Origin: Paraphaeosphaeria minitans
Taxonomy: Eukaryota; Ascomycota; Dothideomycetes; Pleosporales; Didymosphaeriaceae
Reading direction: 5' to 3'
NCBI GenBank assembly: GCA_015832175.1
Contig: WJXW01000004.1
Location: forward strand, 2,666,001-2,730,000
Length of the DNA: 64,000 bases
Numbering within the stretch: the stretch's first letter is position 1; the number at the start of each line of letters is the position of its first letter. The notes under the pieces are model-generated. The model worked only from the letters and a program-made list of their open reading frames with translations. It searched no databases and was not told the DNA's origin. The position numbers and the translations under genes were made by a program. Positions 12,885 through 23,500 of the stretch are shown in pieces.

Positions 12885-13990
12885 TATTATTATGGCGTAA
12901 GTTCCTTTGTTATTATAAAACTTAAAAGCTTCTTCTAATATATATAGATTTCTAGCCTAAAGTAACTAAGTGCGTAAATCCTCTAGTGCTTTAAGGCTTT
13001 AATAATAGCGTAGAGCGCTTTATTATTTATGCTATATTATATTTTAGTGTTATTAAATTTGTTTACGTAATAGGCAATTAAGTCCTATTTGGTATTATAT
13101 TCTTATTTAGCGCTAGCGCCTAGTGTAAGATAGCTAGTGTCTGTTTTTAATTATAGTAGTTTATTACTTCTAAAATAAATAAGTGTAGGTTCTATAATAT
13201 AAACTATCTTAAGGAGTTAGAATAACATTCTATACTACTTTATCTATTTTAAGGGTACGTTCTTCTTTATAAAGTTTATTAAAGGTATAATAACCTTCGT
13301 GTAGTCTTAGATAAACTGTTAGTTAAATCTATAAAATTTTAAGAATTCTTCGATATTCTTAGCTATCTTAGGTGTAGGCTAGTTCTTTATATATTTAACT
13401 TTACTTAGTGCTATTTTAATTCCTTCTATAGTAATAATATGTCCTAGGGATTTAGGTTATTTAACGTTAAACTTTTATTTTTTAAGTTAAATATAAAGGT
13501 ATATGTCTGTACAGTTTATCGTACAAGTAGCACTGGGTGAAGTGGGGGCCTGCCTACCTGTGGGGACCCGCATAAGGACCCACTACTTAGGTCAGCGCTA
13601 AGAGGCAGAGACTTCATAAAGCCCTTAGTGCCCCTTTGTACGATAGACCAGACGTAATTAATTAAACCTACTTCTCACCCTTTGCACAATAGTATACTAT
13701 TAACCCTCAAATGCTTAATTGCAGATTGAGCCAAACCAATAGTATGCCTTATTTAGAGCTTCTAGTACTGTCTATACATACTTAATGTGATTAGATTTGT
13801 TTTTAGAAAAGATAAGAATATCGTCTATATACGTAATAAGAAATATGTCTAGATATTTACAAAGTACGTTATTAATAAGTGCTATAAAAGCTTCTTGTGC
13901 GTTTATAAGTGTAAAAGGTATAACCTTGTATTTTAATAGTCTATAGCGTAATTAAAACACTGTTTTCTATTCTTTACCTTTCTTAATTAT
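12885..13990 (-). mobile_element. Element C family fragment (RNase H to RT), truncated at the island edge
   Basis: It is co-linear with about 30067-30940 of the complete element C in the same orientation. On the minus strand 13812-13835 lies in a frame reading T-Y-I-D-D-I-L-I-F-S-K, the intact catalytic motif of Ty3/gypsy reverse transcriptase. It is interrupted by a solo B LTR (13504-13741) and ends at about 13990, where unique, balanced-composition DNA begins. Confidence 0.8.
13504..13741 (+). repeat. Solo LTR of element B with 5-bp target duplication
   Basis: It is 238 bp, starts TGTCTGTACAG, and ends CCAAACCAATA (original ACA mutated to ATA). GTATA precedes it (13499-13503) and GTATG follows (13742-13746). 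The uninterrupted element C at about 30690-30715 gives the empty site. It has no internal sequence, so it is a solo LTR left by recombination. Confidence 0.85.
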
Positions 13991-14570
13991 CAGCAATAAC
14001 CCGAGCACACATACAGCTCGGTAACGTTTGTATTCACACAAAAAGGCGATGTTGTGTGTAACGCTCGTAGATCAGTGGCACATTCCACTCGCACCGCATA
14101 GCACAAGTTCTTCACCTTATGCCTACGCTCCATCAAGCATCCCGATTCTTCTCTAACAAGGTCGCCTACGCGCGGAGTATCGCCACGTACAACATGCCGA
14201 CCTCGCAGCCTCCCTGCACAGGTTGGTTCTGTCGTCCATGTCATGCCATCAATCCACCTTTTCCTCGCGACGCTGGCACATTGTATTGACTTTTTTCTAT
14301 GGATCATTACTACCAACATACGTTTTGTGCCAGCCGCGTGCGAATGACGCGAGGCTTTGGCGTGACGATACAGAGAGGTGGGGATTTGCTTCGACGGGAC
14401 ATGATTCAGTACCGTCTATAAGGTATGACTGATGGCGCTATAAGCGGTAGTAGATATTCAACGTGAAGGAACAACCGGTGAGTGCACAGGGTTGACGGGG
14501 ATATATTGGCGACATCACTGTCGGCAAAGAACCATTTTTGAGGGAAACTCCGGTGTCTTGGGAGGAACCG
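13991..14570. other. Unique DNA downstream of QTRT2
   Basis: Base composition is balanced, unlike the flanking repeat block. A 109-codon open frame on the minus strand (13990-14319) and shorter plus-strand frames show no family features and no splice context. This is likely the 3' flank of the gene that ends at 14571. Confidence 0.4.
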
Positions 14571-16117
14571 TCACCCTTTGACGTCATCTTCGATCTTCAA
14601 GTCCTCTACGTGGACCGCCTCGGCGCCATGCTCGATTCCCACGAGGTCTATGAGCGCCTCATCATCAATGACATGCATCATCTCTTGCTTCTTCTCCGGT
14701 TGCTGTCCATGCGCACCCTCGAGTACCGCTTTACCCTTGCCCCCCAACTCACCGTTCCAGCGCTTCGGGTTCTTTTTCTCTTTCTTGGCATGCTCTTCGC
14801 TCCGAAAGTGATAGCCTCTGGCTCTTGGAGCCTGGCCAGTCTTCTCGGGCAGCTGCGGCTCGTAGTAGGCCTCGAAAGTCGCAACGTGTGCGTCGAAGGT
14901 GCCAGCGTCGATGGAAGTGCGGAGGGAAGTGAAGAAGGATTCAACAACGGCGTGGTTGTGCACTTGGATGAGGAACCAGCCGAGCATCTCCTTGGCGGAG
15001 AGGAGGTGTTGGATGTAGGCGCGGTGGTGCTTGGTGCACGCGTAGCACTGGCAGCCCTTGGACAAGGGCGTCACGGCGCGGGCATGCTCGGCGTGCCACA
15101 TGTCGATGCCCAGCGTCTGTCTGACAGAGCTTTTTGGCGTTTCAGGGGGCGGGAAGGTGAAGTCGAAGGCGATGCCGGCGTCGGTGGCGGAGGAGATGAA
15201 GGGCACCGTCAGCAGGTCCATTCCGAGGCTGACCTGGCGGAGCAGCTCGTGCGGACTGGCGGGCACGTGCAAGGACAGGCGCGGGAGGTGGTGCAGGGCG
15301 TCGGGTAGGTCGTCGAGCAGGAAGGCGTCGTAGATGGCCAGGCCGCTGATGCTGTCGACCATGTCGTCAAGCAGGTGCTCGAGGTACCACGACTGCAGGT
15401 CGCGCTCGATGGGCAGGATGGGCGCGAAGATGTCGAAGCGCGGCTCGCCGGGGGCCACGGCCATGGTGTTGCGCGTGGTCACAAGATGGCGCAGCCACGC
15501 CTCAGTGCGGTCGCTCATCTTGTCCTTGCGCTTGATGCTGATGGTGGCCTGCCCAAACGGAATGTCGGCCATGCCCACCACCACGTCCGGCCGCAGCTTG
15601 CGCGCTGCCGCCGCGTAGTACTCGGAGCTCACCGACTTGTAGCCCACCGACGTCAACAGGCTAATCGCCGTGTTCGTGTGTGTGGCGGGCGTGGGAATCG
15701 GCGGCGTGCGGCGCGCCCCCAGCACCAACGGCGTGTCCTGCGGCAGTGCTGCGAACCTGCGCAGCGGCTCGGGGACATTGTACTCGAATACTGGTGGCGT
15801 CTTCTCCGGATGCTTCTCTACGACTGTGCCATGTCAGCGCAATGCACTGCGAGCCGGGCGAGTTGCTACCAACAGTCCTCCAACGCAACGTATACACCGT
15901 TGCTGCCCGCGTATCTGCCGAAGTTGTCCGGCGACATGTGCGGGATCACACCGCGCGACGTGTTGCCCAGGAATGCCGGCGTCAATATGGGCTTCCTCCC
16001 ACCCAGTGTGAAGCGACCCAGACGCGGCGCGCGCGCGCCTGTTGTCTTCAAGACCTCAAAGTCGACCATCTCCCGTGGGACCTGCGAAACCTCTGGCGTT
16101 GGCCTGCCCTGAGACAT
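14571..16117 (-). CDS. QTRT2: Queuine tRNA-ribosyltransferase accessory subunit 2
   Basis: This is the non-catalytic partner of the eukaryotic tRNA-guanine transglycosylase, which puts queuine into the wobble position of GUN-anticodon tRNAs at the outer mitochondrial surface. There are two exons: 16117-15874 and 15823-14571, with a 50-bp intron (GT...GCTGAC...CACAG). Joining them gives ...Y-V-A-L-E-D-F-V-E-K-H-P-E-K-T-P-P-V-F, continuous and family-like, and 498 residues in total. The zinc site is visible as C-Q-C-Y-A-C at about residues 339-344 followed by a His near 370 (Q-V-H-N-H). A start at 16069 (M-V-D-F-E-V-L-K) is a plausible alternative because family homology seems to begin there. 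The C-terminus is charged and probably disordered. The reading frame is intact despite RIP-degraded DNA on both sides, and there is no gene neighbour inside the island. Confidence 0.88.
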
Positions 16118-16450
16118 GATGCCCACTGCACCGGAGCCAATTGGGTGATGCTCGAACCACACGCCGGGCTTCTCGCGATTTTGCGATGCTCCCACAACAA
16201 AAGGATGTGGGATGTGACGTGGGGCACTTGGCCATGCTGTCCGCATCTGATGGATTTTTAGTTGTCACGTGATAGCGCGTCCACCACTCCGTATTCATTG
16301 ATGTGTAGATTTGTTTTGGTCTACGGTCAATCGCACCCTCTCGAAATAAGGTCCAGTTCATTCACTTAAAAGTACGCGTCTAGAGTTAGTACCTTAACTT
16401 GGCGGCTCGTGCACGCCATCACCTCACGCACGCGCCCTACTACACCAAAC
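16118..16450. other. Upstream region of QTRT2, right edge of the island
   Basis: Balanced composition grades into AT-rich repeat at about 16440-16480. It contains a CACGTG core (GTCACGTGAT, 16263-16272) about 150 bp upstream of the start codon, a possible bHLH-type site. No other gene was seen. Confidence 0.4.
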
Positions 16451-16479
16451 TAACTTTAACGCGTCACAGACCCCCTAAT

Positions 16480-17250
16480 ATAGACCTAGTTAATAAGGCT
16501 ATTACAGCAATCCTTTTATAGAAACTTAAAGAATTTTTGTATATTAAAATATTACTATAAAACTTAGTCTTAATTAATTTACGCTAAGTTATAAGTACTA
16601 ACGTATTATTAGTTATATAAAAATAGTTATATAAAATAATAAAAGTCTATTAACCTATAGTATATTACACGCGTTACTAAGTATAGCCTTTTACCTATAT
16701 AGTAGATAATATAAAGCTTCACGTCTACTATTAGCTAGAAAATATTATGGGCTACGCCCTAGTAGAAAACCTTAATTTATATACTTTAACCTTAGGGCTA
16801 TTAGGTCCTTTAGACCCAATCTTCCAACTATAGATATATAAGTTTAGGAGTAGAAGCTTAACTTCTACTTTTTATAAATTTATAAAAGTATTATTTTTAG
16901 TAAATTTAACTTATTAAGTATTAAGCCTATTATCTAAAATTTGTTACCTCTTCCTACCATAGGGTAGGACATTTTTATTACCTACTACTATTACTAAGCA
17001 ACACCTATAAACTATATATTTAAAACTAAAAGCTTCTACTAAAGCTTCTTATCTAAGTATAAATAAGTATATATAATAAGCGTATTACCTATAGCAAGAC
17101 ATAGAATAGAATAATAAAAAAATTATCTATCTCTTTAACTTAGAGCTTAAAGCCCTAAGAGTAGAAATAATAAATACGTAATAGTTCTTTATAGAAGTAT
17201 AGGCCCTAACTTATTACAAAGATAGTTTTTAGGTGTAGGAATATAACTGT
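16480..17250 (+). mobile_element. Repeat E, copy 1 (RIP-degraded fragment)
   Basis: It matches the reverse complement of about 46890-47400. Similarity is clear over 16970-17245 (for example the tract containing CTAAGCAACACCTATAAACT) and stops near 17250. The coding family could not be read. Confidence 0.5.
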
Positions 17251-17360
17251 TTATTAGAACCCTAGGTACCTAGTAAGATCCTAGTGTAGGAAAGACTAGC
17301 CTAATATAGGTAGAGATTATATAACCTATAGATATATAGTTCTATGGCTAATAGAGTAAT

Positions 17361-17575
17361 TGTAATAGGTAGATTATAATCCTATTATAGTGTTGTGGCA
17401 TCTAGCGCCAAGACCTATAAAGGGCCTATACGCTAAGCGAGCTGGCTACGTAAAACCTATACTACGCCCTAACTCTATATAAGTTAAGTATTATTCTATA
17501 TAATACTATTAAGTTATTCTTTTACTATTCTTTCTAGTGTAAAGTAAATACTATTGCCTATAACAAGACTTTACA
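17361..17575 (+). repeat. LTR of element A with leader (partial 5' end)
   Basis: A 215-bp LTR beginning TGTAATAGG and ending TTACA. It is followed by about 350 bp of element A leader/gag start that parallels 18345-18690, then breaks off near 17930, so it is a truncated second 5' end lying ahead of copy A2. Confidence 0.75.
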
Positions 17576-18031
17576 TAATAATACTTTATCTATAATAGTC
17601 TAAAGATAGTTCCTAGTATTATGTAAGCTACTAGTAGGGAGTAAACTTTACTTAAAGCCGTGAAAAGTAATAAAGACCTTTTTACCTAGTATATTAGAGA
17701 AGAGCTAGTAACGTATAACTTAAGCTTATTTTTAATACTTAAGTAGTATATCTTAGTAATAGAAAAGAAGTGTAATAAACTTTACACTATATATTAACTT
17801 TATGCCTTAGAAGATAAAATCTCTTAATTTAAAAGTATAACCTAAACCCCTAGAGTAGTAGCTACTACTAAGGATAGTAAAATCCTATCTACTAATATAT
17901 ATAAGTAGGACGTATTTATAGTATATATTATAAGGAATACGTAATCTTTAAAGGTTCCTAGACTTACCTTTTCTATATTCTAGAAGTTTCTATAATAACG
18001 TTATAATGACGTTATAGCCCTATGGATACTA

Positions 18032-18106
18032 GGTAATGTTATAGGTGACGTTATAAGGTAACGTTATAAGGTAACGTTATAGGTAACGTTATAGGTAACG
18101 TTATAG
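18032..18106. repeat. 12/13-bp tandem repeat, six units
   Basis: The unit is GGTAACGTTATA(A). Each unit contains the palindrome TAACGTTA, so the array is a row of small inverted repeats. It sits 24 bp upstream of the A LTR at 18130. Confidence 0.75.
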
Positions 18107-18129
18107 ATAGTAGAGAATTACTAAGTAGA

Positions 18130-20373
18130 TGTAATAGGTAGATTATAATATAATTATAGTGTTATAGTATCTAGCGCCAAGGACTTATAAAGGGCCTATG
18201 CGCTAAGTAAGCTAGCTGCGTAAAACCTACACTGCGCTCTAACTCTATATAAAATAAGTATTATTTTATTAATACTACTAAATTATTCTTTTACTATCCT
18301 TCCTAGTGTAAAGTAAATACTATTACCTATAACTAGACTTTATATATTAATACTTTATCTATAATAGTTGAAGGATAGCTTCTAGAGTTATATAAGCTAC
18401 TAGTAGGGGGTAGACTTTATCTAAAGCCCCTAGAGGCAGTAAAGACCCTTTTACCTAGTATATAGGAGGAGAGCTAGTAACACGTAACTTACGCCTACCT
18501 TTAATACTTAAGTAGTATATTCTAGTTACTAAAAAGAAGTGTAATAAGCTTCGCGCTATATATTAATTTTATACCTTAGAAGATAAACTTTCCTAACTTA
18601 AAAGTATAAGCTAAACCCCTAGTGTAATAGCTACTACTAAGAATATTAAAATCCTATCTACTAATATATAGAAGTAGAACGCACCTATAGTGTATATAGT
18701 AATATATATTAAGCGTGCGCTTTAACCTAAGGACCCTATTAAATATAGAGGTAAGAACCTTAAGAAGCATTATAAATTCTTTTATTCCTATAAGGTGGCT
18801 ATTTGCCTCCTACTATAAGAATTTGTGCAGGATAGAAATAGGGTTATCTAGGCAATGCAGTATATTATAGGTAACCTAAGAGAACTATAGTACACACACT
18901 ATAAGCGCAGCTTTAAAGCTAAGAGAAAAATACCTACCTAAAAGTATTTTAAGTAGTATATACTTAACTTACTTTTAGATCTAGTAAATTATAGCGTAGA
19001 AGTAGCTATAGCGTATACTTAGGTAATATAATAAAACGACTAAACTATTTACTCTTTTATAACCTATCTTAATGTTCTTAAAGATTAACTTACACTTTAC
19101 ACTAAAAAGTAAAGGATATAGTACTTCTTCTTTAAGCTTAAACTTAAGTTATAGAGGACTATTACTAACTACTATTAGGTGTCTATAACTAGGGAAGACT
19201 TTATCACTTTAGGCTCTACGCTTAAGCGAAACCTACACTGTGCACCTATAATATATAAGTTAAGCCTACGTTATATATTAAAGAAATCTAAAGATACTAC
19301 ACTAAACTACTAAATATCTAAAGGTAATAGTAAAATCTAGAATAAGAAAAGTGTCACCTACTATAAGTGCTATAAAAATAGCTACTATACTAATAAATAC
19401 AAAAGTAGAAACCTAAATTAAATTCCTATATAAGTAAACTATGTAAGAAAAGGCTAAGCCTTACCTATAACTTAGGTATAGTAAGGCCCCTACTAATTTA
19501 TATTTTACTAGATATAAAGCGCACGTGTAGCGCAGCTAGAGATATAGGCTTAGAGAGAGAACTCTAATTAATTCTTAATATATAGTCTAATATTAGCCTA
19601 ATTAGCTACATTGTTACTATTAAAATAAACTTAAAGCCTATTAAAGGGGCTAAGCTCTCTAAACTAGAATAGATTAGGGCCTAAAGGTAAAGCAGCTACG
19701 CTGCCTATACGCTCTAGGTGCGTATTATAGATAATATAGGGGTAGAGCGTAGGACAAAGACTACTAATTATAGTATTAATAAGGAAGGGATCCCCCTTCT
19801 ACTTAGTAACCCCTTTCTATAAAAAGGCGATATCCACTTTTATTACAGCTTATAAACATAGCGCTAGGGCTATACTATAGCTTTAATATAGCTTATTACT
19901 ATAAGGGACTTTAAAAATAACATAAAGTATACTAGCTTAGATTTATTTCTTCTAGGGATCTTATAAATAACTAGTGTAAGCTTAGAGCACCTAGCGCATA
20001 TTAATAAAGTATATATAGCGTAGGTACTATGCATTCCTAACGTATTATATAAATATAGTAATGTATTTAATAAAAAAGCAGCGTCTACCCTACTAAATTT
20101 CAAGAAATCTAATTATACTATACCTATTATAGAGGGAAAGAAACCTCCTTATAGACTACTCTATAATCTCTTAGAGTGGGAACTTAAGGTACTTTAGGAG
20201 TACCTAAAAGATACCTTAAAAAAGGGATAGATTAGGCATAGCACTAGCCTAGCTAGAGCACTAGTTCTATTTACTCCTATAAAAATAGCACACTACGGCT
20301 TTGCATAGATTATTAGGGCCTTAACCCAATTACTATTAAGAATTATTACCTACTACCCTTAGTTAGAGAGACG
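18130..20373 (+). mobile_element. Ty3/gypsy element A, copy A2, 5' part (LTR, gag, protease, RT start), RIP-degraded
   Basis: The LTR is 18130-18344 (its 3' CA mutated to TA). Gag follows; at 19359-19400 the plus frame reads Y-Y-K-C-Y-K-N-S-Y-Y-T-N-K-Y, a CCHC knuckle with two Cys and the His turned to Tyr. From about 20125 the frame reads L-L-E-W-E-L-K-V-L-*-E-Y-L-K-D-T-L-K-K-G, then S-L-A-R-A-L-V-L-F, the N-terminal part of Ty3/gypsy RT (family pattern S-x-A-x-x-x-x-F). The copy is cut at 20374 by an LTR of the C family. Its likely 3' part resumes at about 27150 and ends with the LTR at 36228-36443. Confidence 0.78.
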
Positions 20374-20580
20374 TGTTAAATCTAAAAGAGTAGCTAGTCC
20401 TAAAGGGTTAAGGTTAGTTCTTAGGCAGGACTACTTACAAAAGGTGGAAGGTCTTATTAATATAATAGTATTTTGTGAAGTATAACAAGTTAATAATATA
20501 GTCTACTAAAATCTAAACAATAGATTAATAAACAAATTAAATATAAGTATAAAAGGCTTATCCTTACGTTCCTATATACT
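20374..20580 (+). repeat. Truncated LTR of element C family
   Basis: It begins TGTTAAATCTAAAAGAG and follows the C LTRs (27499, 33797) for about 205 bp, diverging after TTCCTATATACT. The 3' half of the LTR is missing and copia-associated sequence follows. Confidence 0.75.
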
Positions 20581-23500
20581 AAGGGAATCCTACTTTATAG
20601 AGAGCACTCTGTAGAGAGCACTTTATAGAGAGTAGTTACATGCGCCTACTTTATAGAAAGCGCTAGTCCGCTCTACAGAGAGCAGTTACATAACTCCCTT
20701 TATTCGCGCTATAGTTAGCGTTAGACCTTTATCTAACCCCTAATACGCGCCTACTAGATATAAAACTAGTAGTACACTATTAATAGTATCTTAGATTCTA
20801 ATATTATCCCCTTTCTTTTCTAATATTATTTTTAAGTTATATGCCTAGGTTCTTAGCTTTTATTATATAAGCTAATTACTAACTCTACTCACTATAAGTG
20901 CGTCTGTTAGCACTATACTAGCTAACTCTACTATTTAGAAACATCGCCTATACTATAAAATACTAGAAGCTAACATTATTACAGAATTTTCTTATTTTAA
21001 CTATAAATTTAAGAATCGCATCTACTATATTATGCCTAGAGGTAGTTTAAAGTGTTCTAAGTGCGTTAAGTTAGGTTGTCTTTATATAAATATAAGCTAG
21101 ATATTATTAGATAAGACTTATAAGAAGTATAAGAAAAAGGTTAAAAAGAATAAGAAAGTGTTGTTTCTCCTAATAGTGTAATTATTACTGTTAAAGTAAA
21201 ACACTCACTTCCGTGATTCTTTCTAGATCCACTAATTTATATTATAGGATTCTTGCCAAGAGGCTCATTTCTTTTGTATATAGTCTGCCCTTTTAGTATC
21301 CTTTCCTACAATCAGCTATTTGTATTCTTTACAACTCTGTTCCTGAATATCCTATAATAGTTTAAGCCCTTTTTACTATAATAGTTATAAGCCTAGCGCT
21401 TAGAACATAGGATAATTCTCTCTATCTACTTAGTAACACTTAAATTATCATACAACACTCTATTTAGAACCTCTCTATAATATAACCCCTCTATTTCTAA
21501 TTACAAAAATTATTAAAATAGTAAAAGTACAGCTTATTAATCGCGCTAGCTAGCCCTACTAATTTATCTAGCTTTTATCCTAAGTAAACTTAAAAGGAAT
21601 CTAGAACTAAATTAACCTAAAGGCGATTAACGCTCTAGCAATTAATTACGTAAAGCTAGAACAACCTCTACTCTTACAGAAACTATTACTAATTATAGAT
21701 ATAGCCTCTATAGTAAGTATTTAATTATATAAAGCAGAGCTTACTAAGTATAAAATAGCTAAAGAGAGCTTTTCTTTACAAATAGTAGAATATAGAGTAG
21801 TAGTTTTAGACTAGCAAGTAAACTATACTAAGATATAGAATTTCTAGACTTAGGTAAAGGCTACAGTATCGCCTAATCTACTTACTTCTACTATGATTAC
21901 TCTAGTTAATACACGCTATACTACGCTTTAGTCCCTAATTTAACTCTTAAAGGAAGATCTCGCACTAAATAAAAAAGCTACGCAGAATAATATTTAAGCT
22001 TTATACTGCGCTTATCTTAAGAAGGCTAAGTAGGTAAGATAAAGTCCTAAGACCTAGTTTAAAAAGTAGCAGCTTCTCTATTAAAAAGCAAAGACCTACT
22101 TAATTAGTAGAATTAGTAGACTACTTACTACCTAAGATTTCCTAGATATAATTACTACGCGTATAGCACTAGATTAGGCCTAATTAATAAACTAACAGCT
22201 AATCTAGGATAAGATGCTAGGACAGAATTAAATCACACTAGACAATCTAGGGAAGGTATTTTTAGCGCTTATCTAGGAGTATTTAATCTAATCTAGTTCT
22301 AATAAAATAAGTAGGGTATTCGCCACTTTTAATAGATTATTAAGATAATCTACTAACTCTAATAGTTCTAGTTCGTCTAATTAGACAAAGAAACAACTAA
22401 ACTATCCCTATAAGCCCTATACTTATAGGTAGAAACTAATAGAGTACTAAAGACTTTAAACCGCGATAGCTAGATTACCCTAGAATAGAATATTATTATT
22501 TAATCTTACTAATAAAGAAAAATTAGAGATTCTTAATTAACTTAAGTAGCCTAAGTAGTTAAACCTTTGTAATGCGATTATAAAGGTAGGATAGAATAAG
22601 AAATAATCTTTTACTAAGACTATTAAGTATTCTAGTAGTATTACTACTACTCTACTAAACCTATTTAATCTATCTACAGATAATAGAGTATTAGGTGTCT
22701 ACTCTACTCTATATTCTAACGCTTATCCTCTATTAGAATATATAATACTAGATAGTGCTATAGCAGTTTACTTAGTTAATAATTACAAAACACTTATTCC
22801 TAGGACATTTTAATTATTAAATAAGAGTGTAGAGGTAGGTACACAAAGCCTCCTAATCTTAGGAATTAGTAATAGACTAATTAAGAACGCTTTATATAGG
22901 AAAAATAGGAGATTTATAGAAGATCTGCTACTCTAAAAAGTAAAAGTAGTAGAAGGCTTTTATGTAAATATTATATTAGAAGCTCTTTTAAAGAAAGCAA
23001 AGATTTAGTACCTTAGTTTAGATTACACTTTTAGGATTAGAAGCCTAGAATAAAGTATTATTTTAGTAGACCTAAGATGTAAGTATAACTTTACTTTCCT
23101 ATAATATAAGCTAATCTACTCTTATTTAATTATTATAAGTATAACTACTAAAAGATTATATTAGGTTAATATTAAGAGATTAGATTCTAAGGACTTCTAG
23201 CACTTTTAAGTAGGGCATATAGGAAGTAAAGCCCTATAAGCTCTAGTAACTACAGCCTAAGGTGTAAAAATTACTAAAATATTAAAAAAGGATTACAAGC
23301 ACTATACTACTTTATATATAACTTAGGTAATCTCTAGGAGACCTAGAGAATAATTACCTAAGCTATTTTACTTATTATTCTAGAATCTATTTAATATGCC
23401 TACTGCTTAAAATAGAGAAAACTAGTTTTTGCTAATTAAAGAAGATTTTAGTAAGAAACCTTATATTTTTAATCTTAGAACAAAGACGCTTTCTAAAATA

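Larger units (their letters stand above)
1..13990. other. AT-rich RIP-mutated repeat block, left part
   Basis: Composition is strongly TpA-rich and no long open frame survives on either strand, although degraded gag, protease and reverse transcriptase can be read through stop codons. The stops and lost residues fit C-to-T/G-to-A changes (Cys TGC/TGT to Tyr TAC/TAT, His CAC to TAC, CAG/TGG to TAG), as RIP produces in fungi. It ends abruptly at about 13990, where unique sequence of balanced composition starts in the middle of a truncated reverse transcriptase. The few open frames of 60-90 codons inside are best seen as chance. Confidence 0.85.

Noticed and set aside
13504..13741. First read as a TA-target MITE
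   Set aside because: A 2.04-kb element with direct copies of the same 238-bp unit and 5-bp duplications (TTAAT, GTATA) shows that it is an LTR, not a terminal-inverted-repeat element.
14538..15308. 256-codon plus-strand open frame
   Set aside because: Opposite strand of QTRT2 exon 2, which has clear homology and splice structure; antisense shadow of GC-rich coding DNA.
19870..20103. 77-codon open frame on the minus strand
   Set aside because: Antisense to the degraded protease/RT region of element A; chance.
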